Of a DNA stretch of 64,000 nt, positions 18,571-27,051 are shown piece by piece. Each line of letters opens with the position of its first letter. Position 1 is the stretch's first letter. The translations under genes and the position numbers were made by a program. Origin of the DNA: Nocardioides pini (lineage in GTDB: Bacteria > Actinomycetota > Actinomycetes > Propionibacteriales > Nocardioidaceae); the NCBI RefSeq assembly GCF_026712185.1, contig NZ_JAPPUX010000005.1, positions 236,262 to 300,261 of the forward strand, in the 5' to 3' direction. The notes below the pieces were generated by a model. It worked only from the letters and a program-made list of their open reading frames with translations. It did no database searches and was not told the DNA's origin.

Positions 18571-18600
18571 CGTGACGGCACCGGGACAGGGGCCGTCACG
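18571..18600 (+). terminator. hairpin after the SigJ-like gene
   Basis: A perfect 8-bp stem, CGTGACGG / CCGTCACG, closes a 14-nt loop 51 nt after the stop. Confidence 0.45.
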
Positions 18601-18718
18601 GATCCGCCACACCTCGGACCACAACCGACCACACCACGGCTGTGGAGCCGGCGCCCCCCGTGTCACATCCCCGGTGGCCCGATCGTCGTACCACCAGAAC
18701 CCCGACTGAGGAGATCCC

Positions 18719-18955
18719 ATGAAGACCATGACCTGCCGCCAGCTCGGCGGCCCGTGCGACCTCGCCCACCGCGGAGAGACCCACGACGACGTCATCAACG
18801 CGCAGGACCAGCACCTCAAGCAGGCCGAGAAGGAGGGCGACACCGCCCACCTGCCCGCGCGTAAGGAGATGAAGGGGCGCTGGCGCCACCCGAAGAAGTC
18901 GCTCGGGTGGTACCGCCAGATGCAGGCCGACTTCGCCGCGCTCCCCGAGGACTGA
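18719..18955 (+). CDS. DUF1059-family small protein
   Basis: A 78-residue protein with the DUF1059 pattern: Cys6, GG, Cys13, a THDDV segment, then HLKQAEKEG. The two Cys and the following His suggest a small metal site, which is unproven. GAGGAGATCCC precedes the ATG, one of the better Shine-Dalgarno sites here. The C-terminal third is basic and has two Trp (GRWRHPKKSLGWYRQM). Function is unknown. Confidence 0.75.
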   Translation: MKTMTCRQLGGPCDLAHRGETHDDVINAQDQHLKQAEKEGDTAHLPARKEMKGRWRHPKKSLGWYRQMQADFAALPED

Positions 18956-18959
18956 ACGG

Positions 18960-19271
18960 TCAGCGGCGGCGGTCGGCCAGCACCCAGGCGGCGCCGGCGG
19001 CCGCGGCGGTGACGCCGAGGACCGACGGCCAGGTGCCGACCTTCTTCGCGAGCGGGTGGGAGACCCCCATCGCCGCCCAGTAGGCCGCGGTCAGGCCGGC
19101 GGTCAGCGGCACCCCACCGACGGCGTACCACTGCCGCGCGGCGACGAGGTTGGCGCCGAGCATCGCGGCTCCGCCGAGAGGGCGTACGCCGGTGCGCTGG
19201 GCGAGGGCGAAACCGCCGACGAGGCCGCCGGCGAGCAGGGGAGCGGTGGGGACGCGGGCGAGGTCGGGCAC
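18960..19271 (-). CDS. small membrane protein of unknown function
   Basis: A 103-residue protein with three or four hydrophobic segments (LLAGGLVGGFALAQ, LTAGLTAAYWAAMGV, SVLGVTAAAAGAAWVLA). No family is recognised. GTG 19271 is supported by TAGGCT 6 nt upstream. It converges on the DUF1059 gene with a 4-bp gap. Confidence 0.6.
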   Translation of the reverse strand: MPDLARVPTAPLLAGGLVGGFALAQRTGVRPLGGAAMLGANLVAARQWYAVGGVPLTAGLTAAYWAAMGVSHPLAKKVGTWPSVLGVTAAAAGAAWVLADRRR

Positions 19272-19277
19272 GTGACG

Positions 19278-19283
19278 AGCCTA
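19278..19283 (-). promoter_or_regulatory. -10 element, leaderless small membrane gene
   Basis: TAGGCT on the minus strand lies 6 nt before GTG 19271. Confidence 0.5.
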
Positions 19284-19291
19284 GCCAGCAC

Positions 19292-20380
19292 TCAGTTGTG
19301 GCCGACGCGACCCTTGCTGCCGGCCGCGTAGCAAACCGTGCCGACGCAGTCGATGACGTGGTAGCCCTTCCTGCTCGCGCGCTTCCACGTGCGGCCGCCG
19401 TCGGTGGTGATGCTCGACCCGACCGAGCCGTCGTAGTCGCCGGTCGCGACGGCGTACCTGCTGCCGCGCAGGAAGGTGACGTCCTCGCCGATGTGCGAGA
19501 GGTCGCCGCCGAGGGTCCAGGTGCGGCCGTCGCGGGAGTAGGCCGTCGTGTCCTCGGTGTCGTCGGCCTTCGCGAAGTCGCCGCCGACCGCGATGCCCGC
19601 GCTGGGCGAGGCGAAGGCGCCCGCGAAGCCGCCGGCTGCCTCACCGGCCGGGATCCCCGACGCGGTGGCGGTCCAGGTGCGACCGTGGTCGTCGGAGCGG
19701 AGCACGCGCGACTTCTTGCCGCCGGTGACGAGGAAGGCCGACCGGCCGGAGGTGACGAGGCAGTCGCCGCTGGCGGCGAAGCCGAACTCGTCCTTCGACC
19801 GGGGCATGCCCGCGTCGGGCAGCACCGACCACGAGCGGCCGTGGTCCTTCGTCGAGAGGATGCGCAGCTTGCCGTCCACCGGGTCGCTCACCGCGAGGCC
19901 GCGCTTGCCCGCGCCGTAGAACGCCATGCAGTCGTAGAAGGCGTCCTCGTCGGTGTTGCGGAACGCCTCGGTCCAGCTCGCGCCGCCGTCGGTCGACCGG
20001 TAGATGCGCGACGCCTCCCCGGGGCCGATCGCGAGGACGTGCGCGACGCCGTCGTGCACCTCGACGTCGCGGAACGACAGGCCCTCGGTGTCGTCCGGGC
20101 CGACGTCGGTCCAGGTCTTCCCGCGGTCGGTCGTGCGGAAGACGCGGGCCGGGCCGTCGTCGGTCAGGCTCTCGCCCGTGACCCACGCCTCGCGCTTGCT
20201 CACGGCCTCGAGGCCGCGGAGGTTCTGGTCGGCGTCGACCACCGTCTCGCTCCAGCCGTCGCGGAACGGGTTCGGTCCGGCGGCCTCCGGCTGGGCCGCC
20301 GAGCCGGCGGGGACCGAGAGCGCCAGGGCGGGGATCGCCAGGAGGGCAGGGATGAGGGCAGGGACTCCGAGTCGTCGCAT
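19292..20380 (-). CDS. secreted BNR/YCF48-like beta-propeller protein
   Basis: A 362-residue protein with an N-terminal signal peptide (residues 1-32, ending AGSAAQPEA). It has repeated Asp-box/BNR-type motifs: TTDRGKTWTDVG, STDGGASWTEAF, STKDHGRSWSVL, SDDHGRTWTATA, SRDGRTWTLGG and TTDGGRTWKRAS. These indicate a six- to seven-bladed propeller like photosystem assembly factor Ycf48 or sialidase-fold proteins. No sialidase catalytic arginine set is obvious, so it is probably a secreted binding or scaffolding protein. Confidence 0.82.
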   Translation of the reverse strand: MRRLGVPALIPALLAIPALALSVPAGSAAQPEAAGPNPFRDGWSETVVDADQNLRGLEAVSKREAWVTGESLTDDGPARVFRTTDRGKTWTDVGPDDTEGLSFRDVEVHDGVAHVLAIGPGEASRIYRSTDGGASWTEAFRNTDEDAFYDCMAFYGAGKRGLAVSDPVDGKLRILSTKDHGRSWSVLPDAGMPRSKDEFGFAASGDCLVTSGRSAFLVTGGKKSRVLRSDDHGRTWTATASGIPAGEAAGGFAGAFASPSAGIAVGGDFAKADDTEDTTAYSRDGRTWTLGGDLSHIGEDVTFLRGSRYAVATGDYDGSVGSSITTDGGRTWKRASRKGYHVIDCVGTVCYAAGSKGRVGHN

Positions 20381-20463
20381 CGGGCCACCATGGCGCGCGG
20401 CGCAGGTCCTGTCCAGACCCCTGAGGTGGGTCGTTCCGGAAGCCGGCCGTCCGGAACCGGGTC

Positions 20464-20469
20464 TACCGT
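20464..20469 (+). promoter_or_regulatory. -10 element, leaderless DUF664 gene
   Basis: TACCGT lies 7 nt before ATG 20477. Confidence 0.55.
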
Positions 20470-20476
20470 CGGGCCC

Positions 20477-21070
20477 ATGAGCACCGACCACGAGACCGTC
20501 CACGACGTCTGGGTCCCGCCGCCGTGGGAGCCGCCGATCGACGGCACCGAGGCCGAGTACCTCACCGGTGCGCTCGGCCGGATGCGCGCCACCCTGCGGT
20601 GGAAGGCCGACGGCCTCGACGAGGAGGGCCTCCGGCAGCGCCTGCCGTCGTCGTCGCTCTCGCTCGGCGGGCTGCTGCGCCACCTCGCGATGGGCGAGGA
20701 CTACTACCTGACGACCAAGCTGCGCGGCGAGGAGCTCGTCGAGCCCTGGCGCTCGCTCGGCCACGACGGCACCGACGAGTGGGAGTTCGAGGCCGACCAC
20801 TTCACCGCCGCGCAGACGTACGCCGTCTTCGACGAGGCGGTCGTCCGCAACACCGCCCGGATCGAGGCCGCGCTGGCCGAGGGCGGTCTCGACCTCGTCG
20901 CCCACGTCGACGACGGCAACGGCAACCACCCGCGCCTGCGCCGCCTCCTCGTCGACCTGCTCGAGGAGTACGCCCGGCACACCGGCCACGCCGACCTCCT
21001 CCGCGAGGCCGTCGACGGCCGCGTCGGCGAGGACCCGCCCGAGGGCTGGACGCCCCCGTGGCTCGCCTAG
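20477..21070 (+). CDS. DinB-family (DUF664) protein
   Basis: A 197-residue four-helix-bundle protein of the DinB/YfiT superfamily. It shows the usual metal-site histidine positions: LLRHLAMGEDYYL early and EEYARHTGHADLLREAVDG late. Such proteins are often thiol-dependent transferases using mycothiol or bacillithiol; the substrate is unknown. An N-terminal WVPPPWEPP segment is typical of actinobacterial DUF664 members. Confidence 0.85.
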   Translation: MSTDHETVHDVWVPPPWEPPIDGTEAEYLTGALGRMRATLRWKADGLDEEGLRQRLPSSSLSLGGLLRHLAMGEDYYLTTKLRGEELVEPWRSLGHDGTDEWEFEADHFTAAQTYAVFDEAVVRNTARIEAALAEGGLDLVAHVDDGNGNHPRLRRLLVDLLEEYARHTGHADLLREAVDGRVGEDPPEGWTPPWLA

Positions 21071-21089
21071 CCGGGCACCGGGACGCCGG

Positions 21090-21305
21090 CTACTTGCTGG
21101 GCTCCGGGACGTCGACGTCGACCTCGGCGCAGTCGACCTTGGGGTTCACGCCGACGTAGTTGAGCGGTCCGGCGACGATGGTGAGCGCGATGTCACCCGC
21201 CTCGGAGCAGTTGGTCTTCGCGTCCTCGAAGTAGTCGCGCTGGAAGGCCGCGAACGCGCCGATGACGAGCCAGATGACGAGCAGGATGCCGATCAGTCGT
21301 CCCAC
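21090..21305 (-). CDS. short single-pass membrane protein
   Basis: A 71-residue protein with one N-terminal transmembrane helix (GILLVIWLVIGAFAAF) and an exported-looking tail with two Cys that could form a disulfide. GGGAGG lies 5 nt before GTG 21305. Family unknown. A long hydrophobic start with a short acidic tail is common among small actinobacterial membrane proteins. Confidence 0.6.
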   Translation of the reverse strand: MGRLIGILLVIWLVIGAFAAFQRDYFEDAKTNCSEAGDIALTIVAGPLNYVGVNPKVDCAEVDVDVPEPSK

Positions 21306-21402
21306 GGGAACCTCCCTCGATCCTCACGACAAGGTAGCCGTGTCGTCGCGAGTGTGCGCAGATCGGCGTGCGCCCTGCCACCCTCCCAGGGGTAGGCGGC
21401 CC

Positions 21403-21408
21403 TAGGGT
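21403..21408 (+). promoter_or_regulatory. -10 element, leaderless DUF1304 gene
   Basis: TAGGGT lies 6 nt before ATG 21415. Confidence 0.55.
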
Positions 21409-21414
21409 GGCGCC

Positions 21415-21792
21415 ATGACCGTCCTCGCTGTGGTGTTCGCGGTCGCGGCCGCGTTGCTGCACGTCTACATCTGGGTGCTCGAGGCCTTCCGGTGGACCCA
21501 GCCGTCGACCCGCAAGACCTTCGGCGTGTCCGAGGCCGACGCCCCGGTCCTCGCGCCGATGGCCTACAACCAGGGTTTCTACAACCTCTTCCTCGCCATC
21601 ATCACGCTCGTCGGCGTCGCCCTGCTCGGGCAGCAGGAAGACATCGGCCGGGCCCTCGCGCTCGCCGGCACCGGGTCGATGCTCGGTGCCGCGCTGGTGC
21701 TGGTGACCCACGACCGCTCGATGGTGCGGGCCGCGACCACCCAGGGCACGCTGCCCGCGCTGGCCGTGCTCTTCCTGATGCTGTCGGTCTAG
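21415..21792 (+). CDS. DUF1304 membrane protein
   Basis: A 125-residue protein with four helices and the DUF1304 signature: VYIWVLEAFRW, then MAYNQGFYNLFLA, then LGAALVLVTHDRSMVRAA. It is an integral membrane protein of unknown function, widespread in bacteria. It converges on the flavoprotein gene. Confidence 0.8.
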   Translation: MTVLAVVFAVAAALLHVYIWVLEAFRWTQPSTRKTFGVSEADAPVLAPMAYNQGFYNLFLAIITLVGVALLGQQEDIGRALALAGTGSMLGAALVLVTHDRSMVRAATTQGTLPALAVLFLMLSV

Positions 21793-21805
21793 CGAGGGGC
21801 CCGGC

Positions 21806-23467
21806 CTACTGGCCGAGCCACGTGTGCACCGAGGACACCACCGAGGCGCCCTCGCCGGTGGCGGAGGCCACGCGCTTCATCGATCCCGCGCGGATGTCGC
21901 CGCCGGCGAAGATGCCCGGGACCGTGGTCGCCAGGTCCTCGGGCGGCACGCCGTCGAGCCAGTGCTCGGTCGGCACGTCGCGTCCGGTGAGCACGAAGCC
22001 GCGCTCGTCGCGGAGCACGGCGTCGGGCAGCCAGCCGCACTCGGCGACGGCGCCCAGCAGCAGGAACAGCCCGCGGGCCTCGACCCGCTCGTGCGCACCG
22101 GTGTCGACGTCCTCCATGTCGAGCCAGGCCAGCTGGCCGACGTCGTCCGGACCGCCGTCGACCACGCGGGTGCAGGGGCGCACGGTGATGCGCGGGTTCC
22201 ACTCGATCTCGTTGATGAGGTACGACGACATGGTGGCGGTGAGGTCGGGCCGGCGGACCGCGATCGTGACCGAGGAGGCGAAGCGGGCGGCGTGGATCGC
22301 CGCCTGCCCGGCGGAGTTGCCGCCGCCCACGACCACGACGTGGTCACCCGCGAGCTCGCGGGCGGCCGCCATGGCCGCGCCGTAGTAGACCCCGCGCCCC
22401 ACCAGCTCCTCGAGCGAGTCGACGCCGAGCCGGCGGTAGTCGACACCGGTCGCGACGAGGATGGACCGGGCGTGCACGTCGCCGCCGTCGGTGTGCACGA
22501 CGTGGTGGTCGCCGTCCGCGCACCGCGAGATGCCGGTCGCCGGCCAGCCGGTGAAGAAGCGCGTGCCGAACCGGAGGGCCTGCCCGCGGGCCCGCTGCGC
22601 CAGGCGCATGCCGGAGATGCCGCGTGGGAAGCCGAGGTAGTTGCGGATCATCGAGCTGGTGCCGGCCTGCCCGCCGATCGCCTCGGCCTCGAGGCAGACG
22701 GTCGAGAGGCCCTCGCTCGAGGCGTACACGCTGGCCGCCAGCCCGGCCGGTCCGGCGCCGACCACGACGAGGTCGACCACCTCGTCGACGTCGATGTCGT
22801 CGGGTCGGCCGTAGAGCTGGTTGGCCAGCGAGCGCACGTCGGGGCAGTGGCCGCACCACCCGGCGAGCGAGGAGACGATCGGCCAGCGGCCCTCGGCGTC
22901 GGGACAGGTCGCCATCACCTCGCGGCCCACCTCGCTGTCGGGGTGGTGCACGCCGGCGGGCATGCCGACCCGGGCGAGGTAGTCGAGCAGGTCGCGGGTC
23001 AGCCCGTCCTTCTCCGGGGAGATGATCCGGACGTTCTCGACAACCGGGGTGGCGACGGTCGCGTTCCACTCGTTGAGCAGCTCGCCGACGGCGAGGTGGA
23101 ACTCCTCGTCGCGCGGGCCCTGCGGCATGAGCAGCAGCGCGTCGACCTTGCCGGCGGCGACGGCGTGGCGGAAGGTCTGGTTGTCCTCGCGGAAGCGACT
23201 GACGTGGGTGACGATCAGCCGGCGCGCGGTCGGGACGGCCTGCCGCGTGCCGCCGATCAGCTGGTAGAGCCGGTCCTGGTCCTGGTCGCTGTCGACGACG
23301 AAGAGCGCCACCTGGTGCCCGGTCGTCAGCAGCTCCTTGGCGCAGGCCTTGGCCGAGGCCTCGTCGGACGCCAGGCGGACGTCGTACTCCCGCTCGTAGC
23401 GGGCGAACGCCTCGCCCAGCTCGGCCGCGTGGTGGATCGAGGCGATGACGATCGCGGGCGCTCCCAT
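21806..23467 (-). CDS. thioredoxin-reductase-like flavoprotein with N-terminal receiver-like domain
   Basis: A 553-residue protein. Residues 1-120 look like a receiver-type alpha/beta domain, and 120-228 form a linker domain ending in WCGHC (Cys205, Cys208). Residues 230-553 form an FAD/NAD(P)H module: GAGPAGLAAS at 237-246, GGQAG at 265-269 and VVVVGGGNSAGQAA at 377-390. Where classical thioredoxin reductase has its CxxC, this protein reads GVYYGAAMA, so the usual redox disulfide is missing. The WCGHC pair may replace it, which is an inference. ATG 23467 lies 6 nt after TACGCT. It sits 32 bp downstream of the antiporter-zinc-finger gene on the same strand. Confidence 0.85.
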   Translation of the reverse strand: MGAPAIVIASIHHAAELGEAFARYEREYDVRLASDEASAKACAKELLTTGHQVALFVVDSDQDQDRLYQLIGGTRQAVPTARRLIVTHVSRFREDNQTFRHAVAAGKVDALLLMPQGPRDEEFHLAVGELLNEWNATVATPVVENVRIISPEKDGLTRDLLDYLARVGMPAGVHHPDSEVGREVMATCPDAEGRWPIVSSLAGWCGHCPDVRSLANQLYGRPDDIDVDEVVDLVVVGAGPAGLAASVYASSEGLSTVCLEAEAIGGQAGTSSMIRNYLGFPRGISGMRLAQRARGQALRFGTRFFTGWPATGISRCADGDHHVVHTDGGDVHARSILVATGVDYRRLGVDSLEELVGRGVYYGAAMAAARELAGDHVVVVGGGNSAGQAAIHAARFASSVTIAVRRPDLTATMSSYLINEIEWNPRITVRPCTRVVDGGPDDVGQLAWLDMEDVDTGAHERVEARGLFLLLGAVAECGWLPDAVLRDERGFVLTGRDVPTEHWLDGVPPEDLATTVPGIFAGGDIRAGSMKRVASATGEGASVVSSVHTWLGQ

Positions 23468-23473
23468 GCATCG

Positions 23474-23479
23474 AGCGTA
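23474..23479 (-). promoter_or_regulatory. -10 element, leaderless flavoprotein gene
   Basis: TACGCT on the minus strand lies 6 nt before ATG 23467. Confidence 0.5.
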
Positions 23480-23499
23480 GTGGCGCATGGAGGGCTGGG

Positions 23500-25338
23500 T
23501 CAGCCGGTGAGGTTGTGCACGTAGCACCAGCGCCACGACTCGTCCGGCTCGGCGGACTCCACGACGGGGTGGAGGCTGTCGTGGAAGTGGGCGGTGGCGT
23601 GCTTGCCGACGGAGGAGTCGCAGCAGCCCACGTGGCCGCACGTCAGGCACTGCCGCAGCGACACCCAGCGGGTGCCGTCGCGCAGGCAGGTGGCGCAGGC
23701 CGGGTCGGCGACCGTGTCGACGGCGGGGTGCTCGTCGAGGTCGTCGCAGGTGCGGCCGCCGGCGAAGGAGAGGCTGCCGGAGCGTACGCCGGCGCGCGCG
23801 TCCGAGCCGGCGTCGAGCATCGACTCCTCGATGTCGAGCATGCCGAGCACCTGGCTCACCACCTCCGACGGCACCTTGCCCTTGCCCCGGACGAGCAGCA
23901 CCTTGGAGCGCTCGGCCTCGATCATCTCGCCGCGGATGCGGGCGTAGAGCTCGGAGGGCGTCTCGTCGCCGTCGGTGGTGGCGAGCTGCTCCCACGCCGC
24001 GAAGGTCCGCTGGTCGACCCGGGCCCGCACCTGGTCGACCACGCCGTGCTGGTCGTCGTAGTCCAGCTCGTCGAGGCGCTTGAAGCCGGCGTCCGCCGCC
24101 TGCTGCAGCAGGGCGGCGCGGGCGAGGGCGTCCTCGGCCGGATCGGGGGCGGGCACGTCGAGGAGCCGGGTCATGAGCGGCAGCGTCAGCCCCTGCACGA
24201 GCAGCGTGCCGGCCACGACGGTGAACGCCACGAGGAGCAGCACCTCGCGGTGGGGCGCGTCCTCGGGGATGACGAAGGCGGCGGCGAGGGTGACGACGCC
24301 GCGCATGCCGGCCCAGCCGATCAGGAAGCTCCACGAGGCAGGGATGGGGTCGCGGCGGCGGAGGAAGCCGGTGGCCTGCATGTAGACGAGGCGCACGACG
24401 ACGACGGTGAGCAGGGTCGCGAGGCAGACGAGGGCGATGCGGCTGTGGGGCAGGCTCGACTCCTGGACGTCCTGGAGGATCCAGTCGAGCTGGAGGCCGA
24501 TGAGGAGGAAGACGGTGTTCTCCAGCACGAAGGCGACCGTCCGCCAGGTGATGCGCTCGGTGATGCGGGACTGCGCGGTCTGGATGATCGGCGCCTTGTG
24601 GCCGAGCAGCAGGCCGGCGACGACGACGGAGATGACGCCGGAGGCGTGGATCTCCTCGGCCGCCACGAACGCCGCGAACGGCGTCAGGAACGAGATCGCG
24701 GTGTCCATCAGCGGGTCGCTGATCCGGCGCCGCAGCTTGGCGACGAGGAGGAAGAAGCCGACGCCGATGAGCACGCCGCCGCCCGCCGCGACCAGGAAGT
24801 CGAGCCCGATGTGGGAGACCGCCACCCCGCCCGCGAGCGCCGCCGTGGCGGTCCGGAGGACGACGAGTGCGGTGGCGTCGTTGAGCAGCGACTCGCCCTC
24901 GAGGATCGTCACGACCCGCCTGGGCAGCCCGATCCGCCGGGCCACGGCCGTGGCGGCGACGGCGTCCGGTGGCGCGACGACCGCGCCGATCGCGATCGCG
25001 GCCGCCCAGCCCAGGTCCGGCACCAGCCACTCGACGACCGCCGCGACGGCCAGCGCCGTGACGACGACGAGCAGGATCGAGAGGCGGAGGATCGTGCCCC
25101 GGTTGGCGTTGAAGTCGACCAGCGAGGTCTGGATCGCCGCCGCGTAGAGCAGCGGTGGCAGCAGCCCCAGCAGCACGACCTCGGACTCGAGGTGGATCGT
25201 CGGGACGCCGGGGACGTACGACGCCGCGGCGCCGACGACGACCAGCAGGAGCGGTGCCGGGACGCGCAGCCGCTCGCTGACGGCGGTGGCGGCCAGCACG
25301 ACGGCTGCCATGGAGACGAGCAGCAGGGCGAGTTCCAC
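23500..25338 (-). CDS. CPA1-type Na+/H+ antiporter with C-terminal UBP-type zinc finger
   Basis: A 612-residue fusion. Residues 1-400 form a 12-helix cation/proton antiporter of the NhaP/CPA1 family (GAVVAPPDAVAATAVARR, then EGESLLNDATALVVLRTA). Residues 400-520 are a soluble, charged region. Residues 531-612 form a UBP-type zinc finger: CDDL, CATC, CLTCGHVGCC, then HATAHFHDSLHP and WCYVH. Eukaryotic UBP fingers bind the free C-terminus of ubiquitin. In bacteria they recur beside flavoproteins like the one downstream, but their role is unclear. GTG 25338 starts the gene. Confidence 0.9.
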   Translation of the reverse strand: MELALLLVSMAAVVLAATAVSERLRVPAPLLLVVVGAAASYVPGVPTIHLESEVVLLGLLPPLLYAAAIQTSLVDFNANRGTILRLSILLVVVTALAVAAVVEWLVPDLGWAAAIAIGAVVAPPDAVAATAVARRIGLPRRVVTILEGESLLNDATALVVLRTATAALAGGVAVSHIGLDFLVAAGGGVLIGVGFFLLVAKLRRRISDPLMDTAISFLTPFAAFVAAEEIHASGVISVVVAGLLLGHKAPIIQTAQSRITERITWRTVAFVLENTVFLLIGLQLDWILQDVQESSLPHSRIALVCLATLLTVVVVRLVYMQATGFLRRRDPIPASWSFLIGWAGMRGVVTLAAAFVIPEDAPHREVLLLVAFTVVAGTLLVQGLTLPLMTRLLDVPAPDPAEDALARAALLQQAADAGFKRLDELDYDDQHGVVDQVRARVDQRTFAAWEQLATTDGDETPSELYARIRGEMIEAERSKVLLVRGKGKVPSEVVSQVLGMLDIEESMLDAGSDARAGVRSGSLSFAGGRTCDDLDEHPAVDTVADPACATCLRDGTRWVSLRQCLTCGHVGCCDSSVGKHATAHFHDSLHPVVESAEPDESWRWCYVHNLTG

Positions 25339-25422
25339 CGGGTGATTCTTGCCGCTGCCGCCCCGGCCGGTCGAGGGCGTCCACCGTGGCGACCGGCGAC
25401 GTCCTCGACCAGCGAGCCGGCG

Positions 25423-25986
25423 TCAGCGCACGACGTCGTAGCGCTGGAGGGTGATGCCGTTGGCGTAGGCGGCGTGCTCGACGAGCTGCAGCTTGGTCTT
25501 GTCGCCCTCGGCGAAGAGCCGCTTGCCGCTGCCGAGCAGGAGCGGGAAGACGAGCAGGTGGTAGCGGTCGACGAGACCGGCCTGCGCGAGCCCCTGGGCG
25601 AGGCGAGCGCTGCCGTGGACGTGGATCTCGCCGCCGTCGGTCTCCTTGAGCGCGGCCACGTCGTCGAGCGACCGCAGGACCTGCACGGTGCCCTCGCCCC
25701 AGGGGGCGGTGTCGTCGGGCAGTGTCGTCGAGACGACGTACTTGGGCATCGCGTTGTAGGTCGCGAACTCCTCCATCGACGGCCACACCGGCGCGAACTC
25801 GTCGTAGGACTGCCGGCCGAACAGGAGGGCGGTGGCGTCGGCCGTCTCTCGACCCTTGATGTCGTAGGCCTCCTCGACGAAGTCGACGTCCTTGAACGTC
25901 CAGCCGGCGTGGGGGTGGTCCCCGCCGCCGGGCGCCTCCATGACGCCGTCGACGGACAGGAAGGTGGTGATGACGATGGGTCGCAT
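25423..25986 (-). CDS. dihydrofolate-reductase-like (RibD C-terminal) protein
   Basis: A 187-residue single-domain protein of the RibD_C/DHFR superfamily (VITTFLSVDGVMEAPGG, LFGRQSYDEFAPVWP, EIHVHGSARLAQGLAQAGLVD). It belongs to the YyaP/YwjB-like clade, predicted NADPH-dependent reductases that are not housekeeping DHFR. CCAGGAGACCACC precedes the ATG. It is third in the ArsR-SRPBCC-reductase operon (36-bp gap). Confidence 0.85.
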   Translation of the reverse strand: MRPIVITTFLSVDGVMEAPGGGDHPHAGWTFKDVDFVEEAYDIKGRETADATALLFGRQSYDEFAPVWPSMEEFATYNAMPKYVVSTTLPDDTAPWGEGTVQVLRSLDDVAALKETDGGEIHVHGSARLAQGLAQAGLVDRYHLLVFPLLLGSGKRLFAEGDKTKLQLVEHAAYANGITLQRYDVVR

Positions 25987-26022
25987 GGTGGTCTCCTGGC
26001 TTCCGGGGTGGGTGGTGGTCGC

Positions 26023-26520
26023 TCAGGCCGCGGGCGCGGCGAGCAGGTCGTCGATCTGGTTGATGGAGGCGGTGGCGCCCTCGACGACGCCCATCGCGAG
26101 CACCCTCTCGAGTGCCTCGGCCGAGGCGTACGTCGCCACGAACGTCGCGCGGGTCCCGTCGTCGGTGGGGGTGAACGAGTAGACGTTCGACGACTCCGGC
26201 ATCTCGGTGTCGGCGGCGAAGGTCTCGTCGACGGCGAACCCGTCCGTGAAGGTGAAGCTCGTCGGCCGGTCGACGGCGGCGACGTCCCAGTAGGCGTAGT
26301 ACTTCTCGCCCTCGGGGCTGGTCATGTAGTAGGTCATCCGACCACCGGGCACGAGGTCGTGGTCGACGAAGGTGGCGGGGTGGGTCGGCGGCCCCCACAC
26401 ACGCTCCAGCTGGCGCGGGTCGGCGTACACCTCCCACACGCGCTCGACGGGCGCGGCGAAGTCGGCGGTGATGGTCAGCGTGAGGGCGTCGAGGTCGTGC
26501 TGGACATCGGTGACAGGCAT
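26023..26520 (-). CDS. SRPBCC/AHSA1-family ligand-binding protein
   Basis: A 165-residue START-like protein of the Aha1-C group (ITADFAAPVERVWEVYADPRQLERVWGPPTHPATF). It has a hydrophobic cavity fold, is cytoplasmic, and its ligand is unknown. It is very often paired with an ArsR-type regulator, as here: the ArsR stop is 4 nt upstream. GAGAAGGG precedes the ATG. Confidence 0.88.
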   Translation of the reverse strand: MPVTDVQHDLDALTLTITADFAAPVERVWEVYADPRQLERVWGPPTHPATFVDHDLVPGGRMTYYMTSPEGEKYYAYWDVAAVDRPTSFTFTDGFAVDETFAADTEMPESSNVYSFTPTDDGTRATFVATYASAEALERVLAMGVVEGATASINQIDDLLAAPAA

Positions 26521-26524
26521 GGCT

Positions 26525-26893
26525 TCAGTCCCTTCTCGGGGTCGGTTCGGGGCGGTCGTGCTGCTGCTGGTCGCGGGCGAACAGCTCGTCCATCCGGGAG
26601 ATCCGGCCGCGCCAGAGTCCCTCGAGCTCGCTGAGCATCGCGCCCACCGCGCGCACGGCCTCCACGTCGCCGCTGGCCAGGGCCTCGCGACCCTGCCGAC
26701 GCTTGGTCAGCAGGCCCGCCCGCTCCAGCACCGCGACGTGCTTCTGGACGGCGGCGAAGCTCATGTCATAGCTGCGCGCCAGCGACGAGACCGAGTGCTC
26801 GCCGGCCAGCACGCGCCGGAGGATGTCGCGGCGGGTGCGGTCGGAGAGCGCGTGGAACCAGGCGTCCGCCCGGTCCTCGTCCGTCTCGTTCAC
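26525..26893 (-). CDS. ArsR-family winged-helix repressor
   Basis: A 122-residue ArsR/SdpR-type regulator (ALSDRTRRDILRRVLAGEHSVSSLARSYDMSF in two joined helices, then AVQKHVAVLERAGLL as recognition region). It has no cysteine metal-binding site, so it belongs to the non-metal group that accompanies SRPBCC genes. GTG 26893 follows TATATT by 6 nt and is preferred over the upstream ATG at 26908, which would overlap the promoter. A palindrome lies within its own promoter, implying autoregulation. Confidence 0.87.
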   Translation of the reverse strand: MNETDEDRADAWFHALSDRTRRDILRRVLAGEHSVSSLARSYDMSFAAVQKHVAVLERAGLLTKRRQGREALASGDVEAVRAVGAMLSELEGLWRGRISRMDELFARDQQQHDRPEPTPRRD

Positions 26894-26899
26894 GGGATC

Positions 26900-26930
26900 A
26901 ATATACAACCGTTTGGTTGTACGTTGTCAA
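26900..26930 (-). promoter_or_regulatory. promoter and palindromic operator of the ArsR operon
   Basis: On the minus strand, TTGACA (26925-26930) and TATATT (26900-26905) are 19 bp apart, and TATATT is 6 nt before GTG 26893. Within the spacer and overlapping the -10 is a perfect 7-bp inverted repeat, TACAACC-AAAC-GGTTGTA (26904-26921). A dimeric repressor bound there would block polymerase. Confidence 0.7.
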
Positions 26931-27051
26931 GGGGTTCACCCACCCGGGTGGGCCTCGCCCCGGAAAAGACCGGATCGCGTGGAAGTCGGAGTAATCTCTG
27001 TCGCTGGTGCGCTCCTGCGCACCGGTTTCGAGAGAAGTGGGGCAACGCCCG

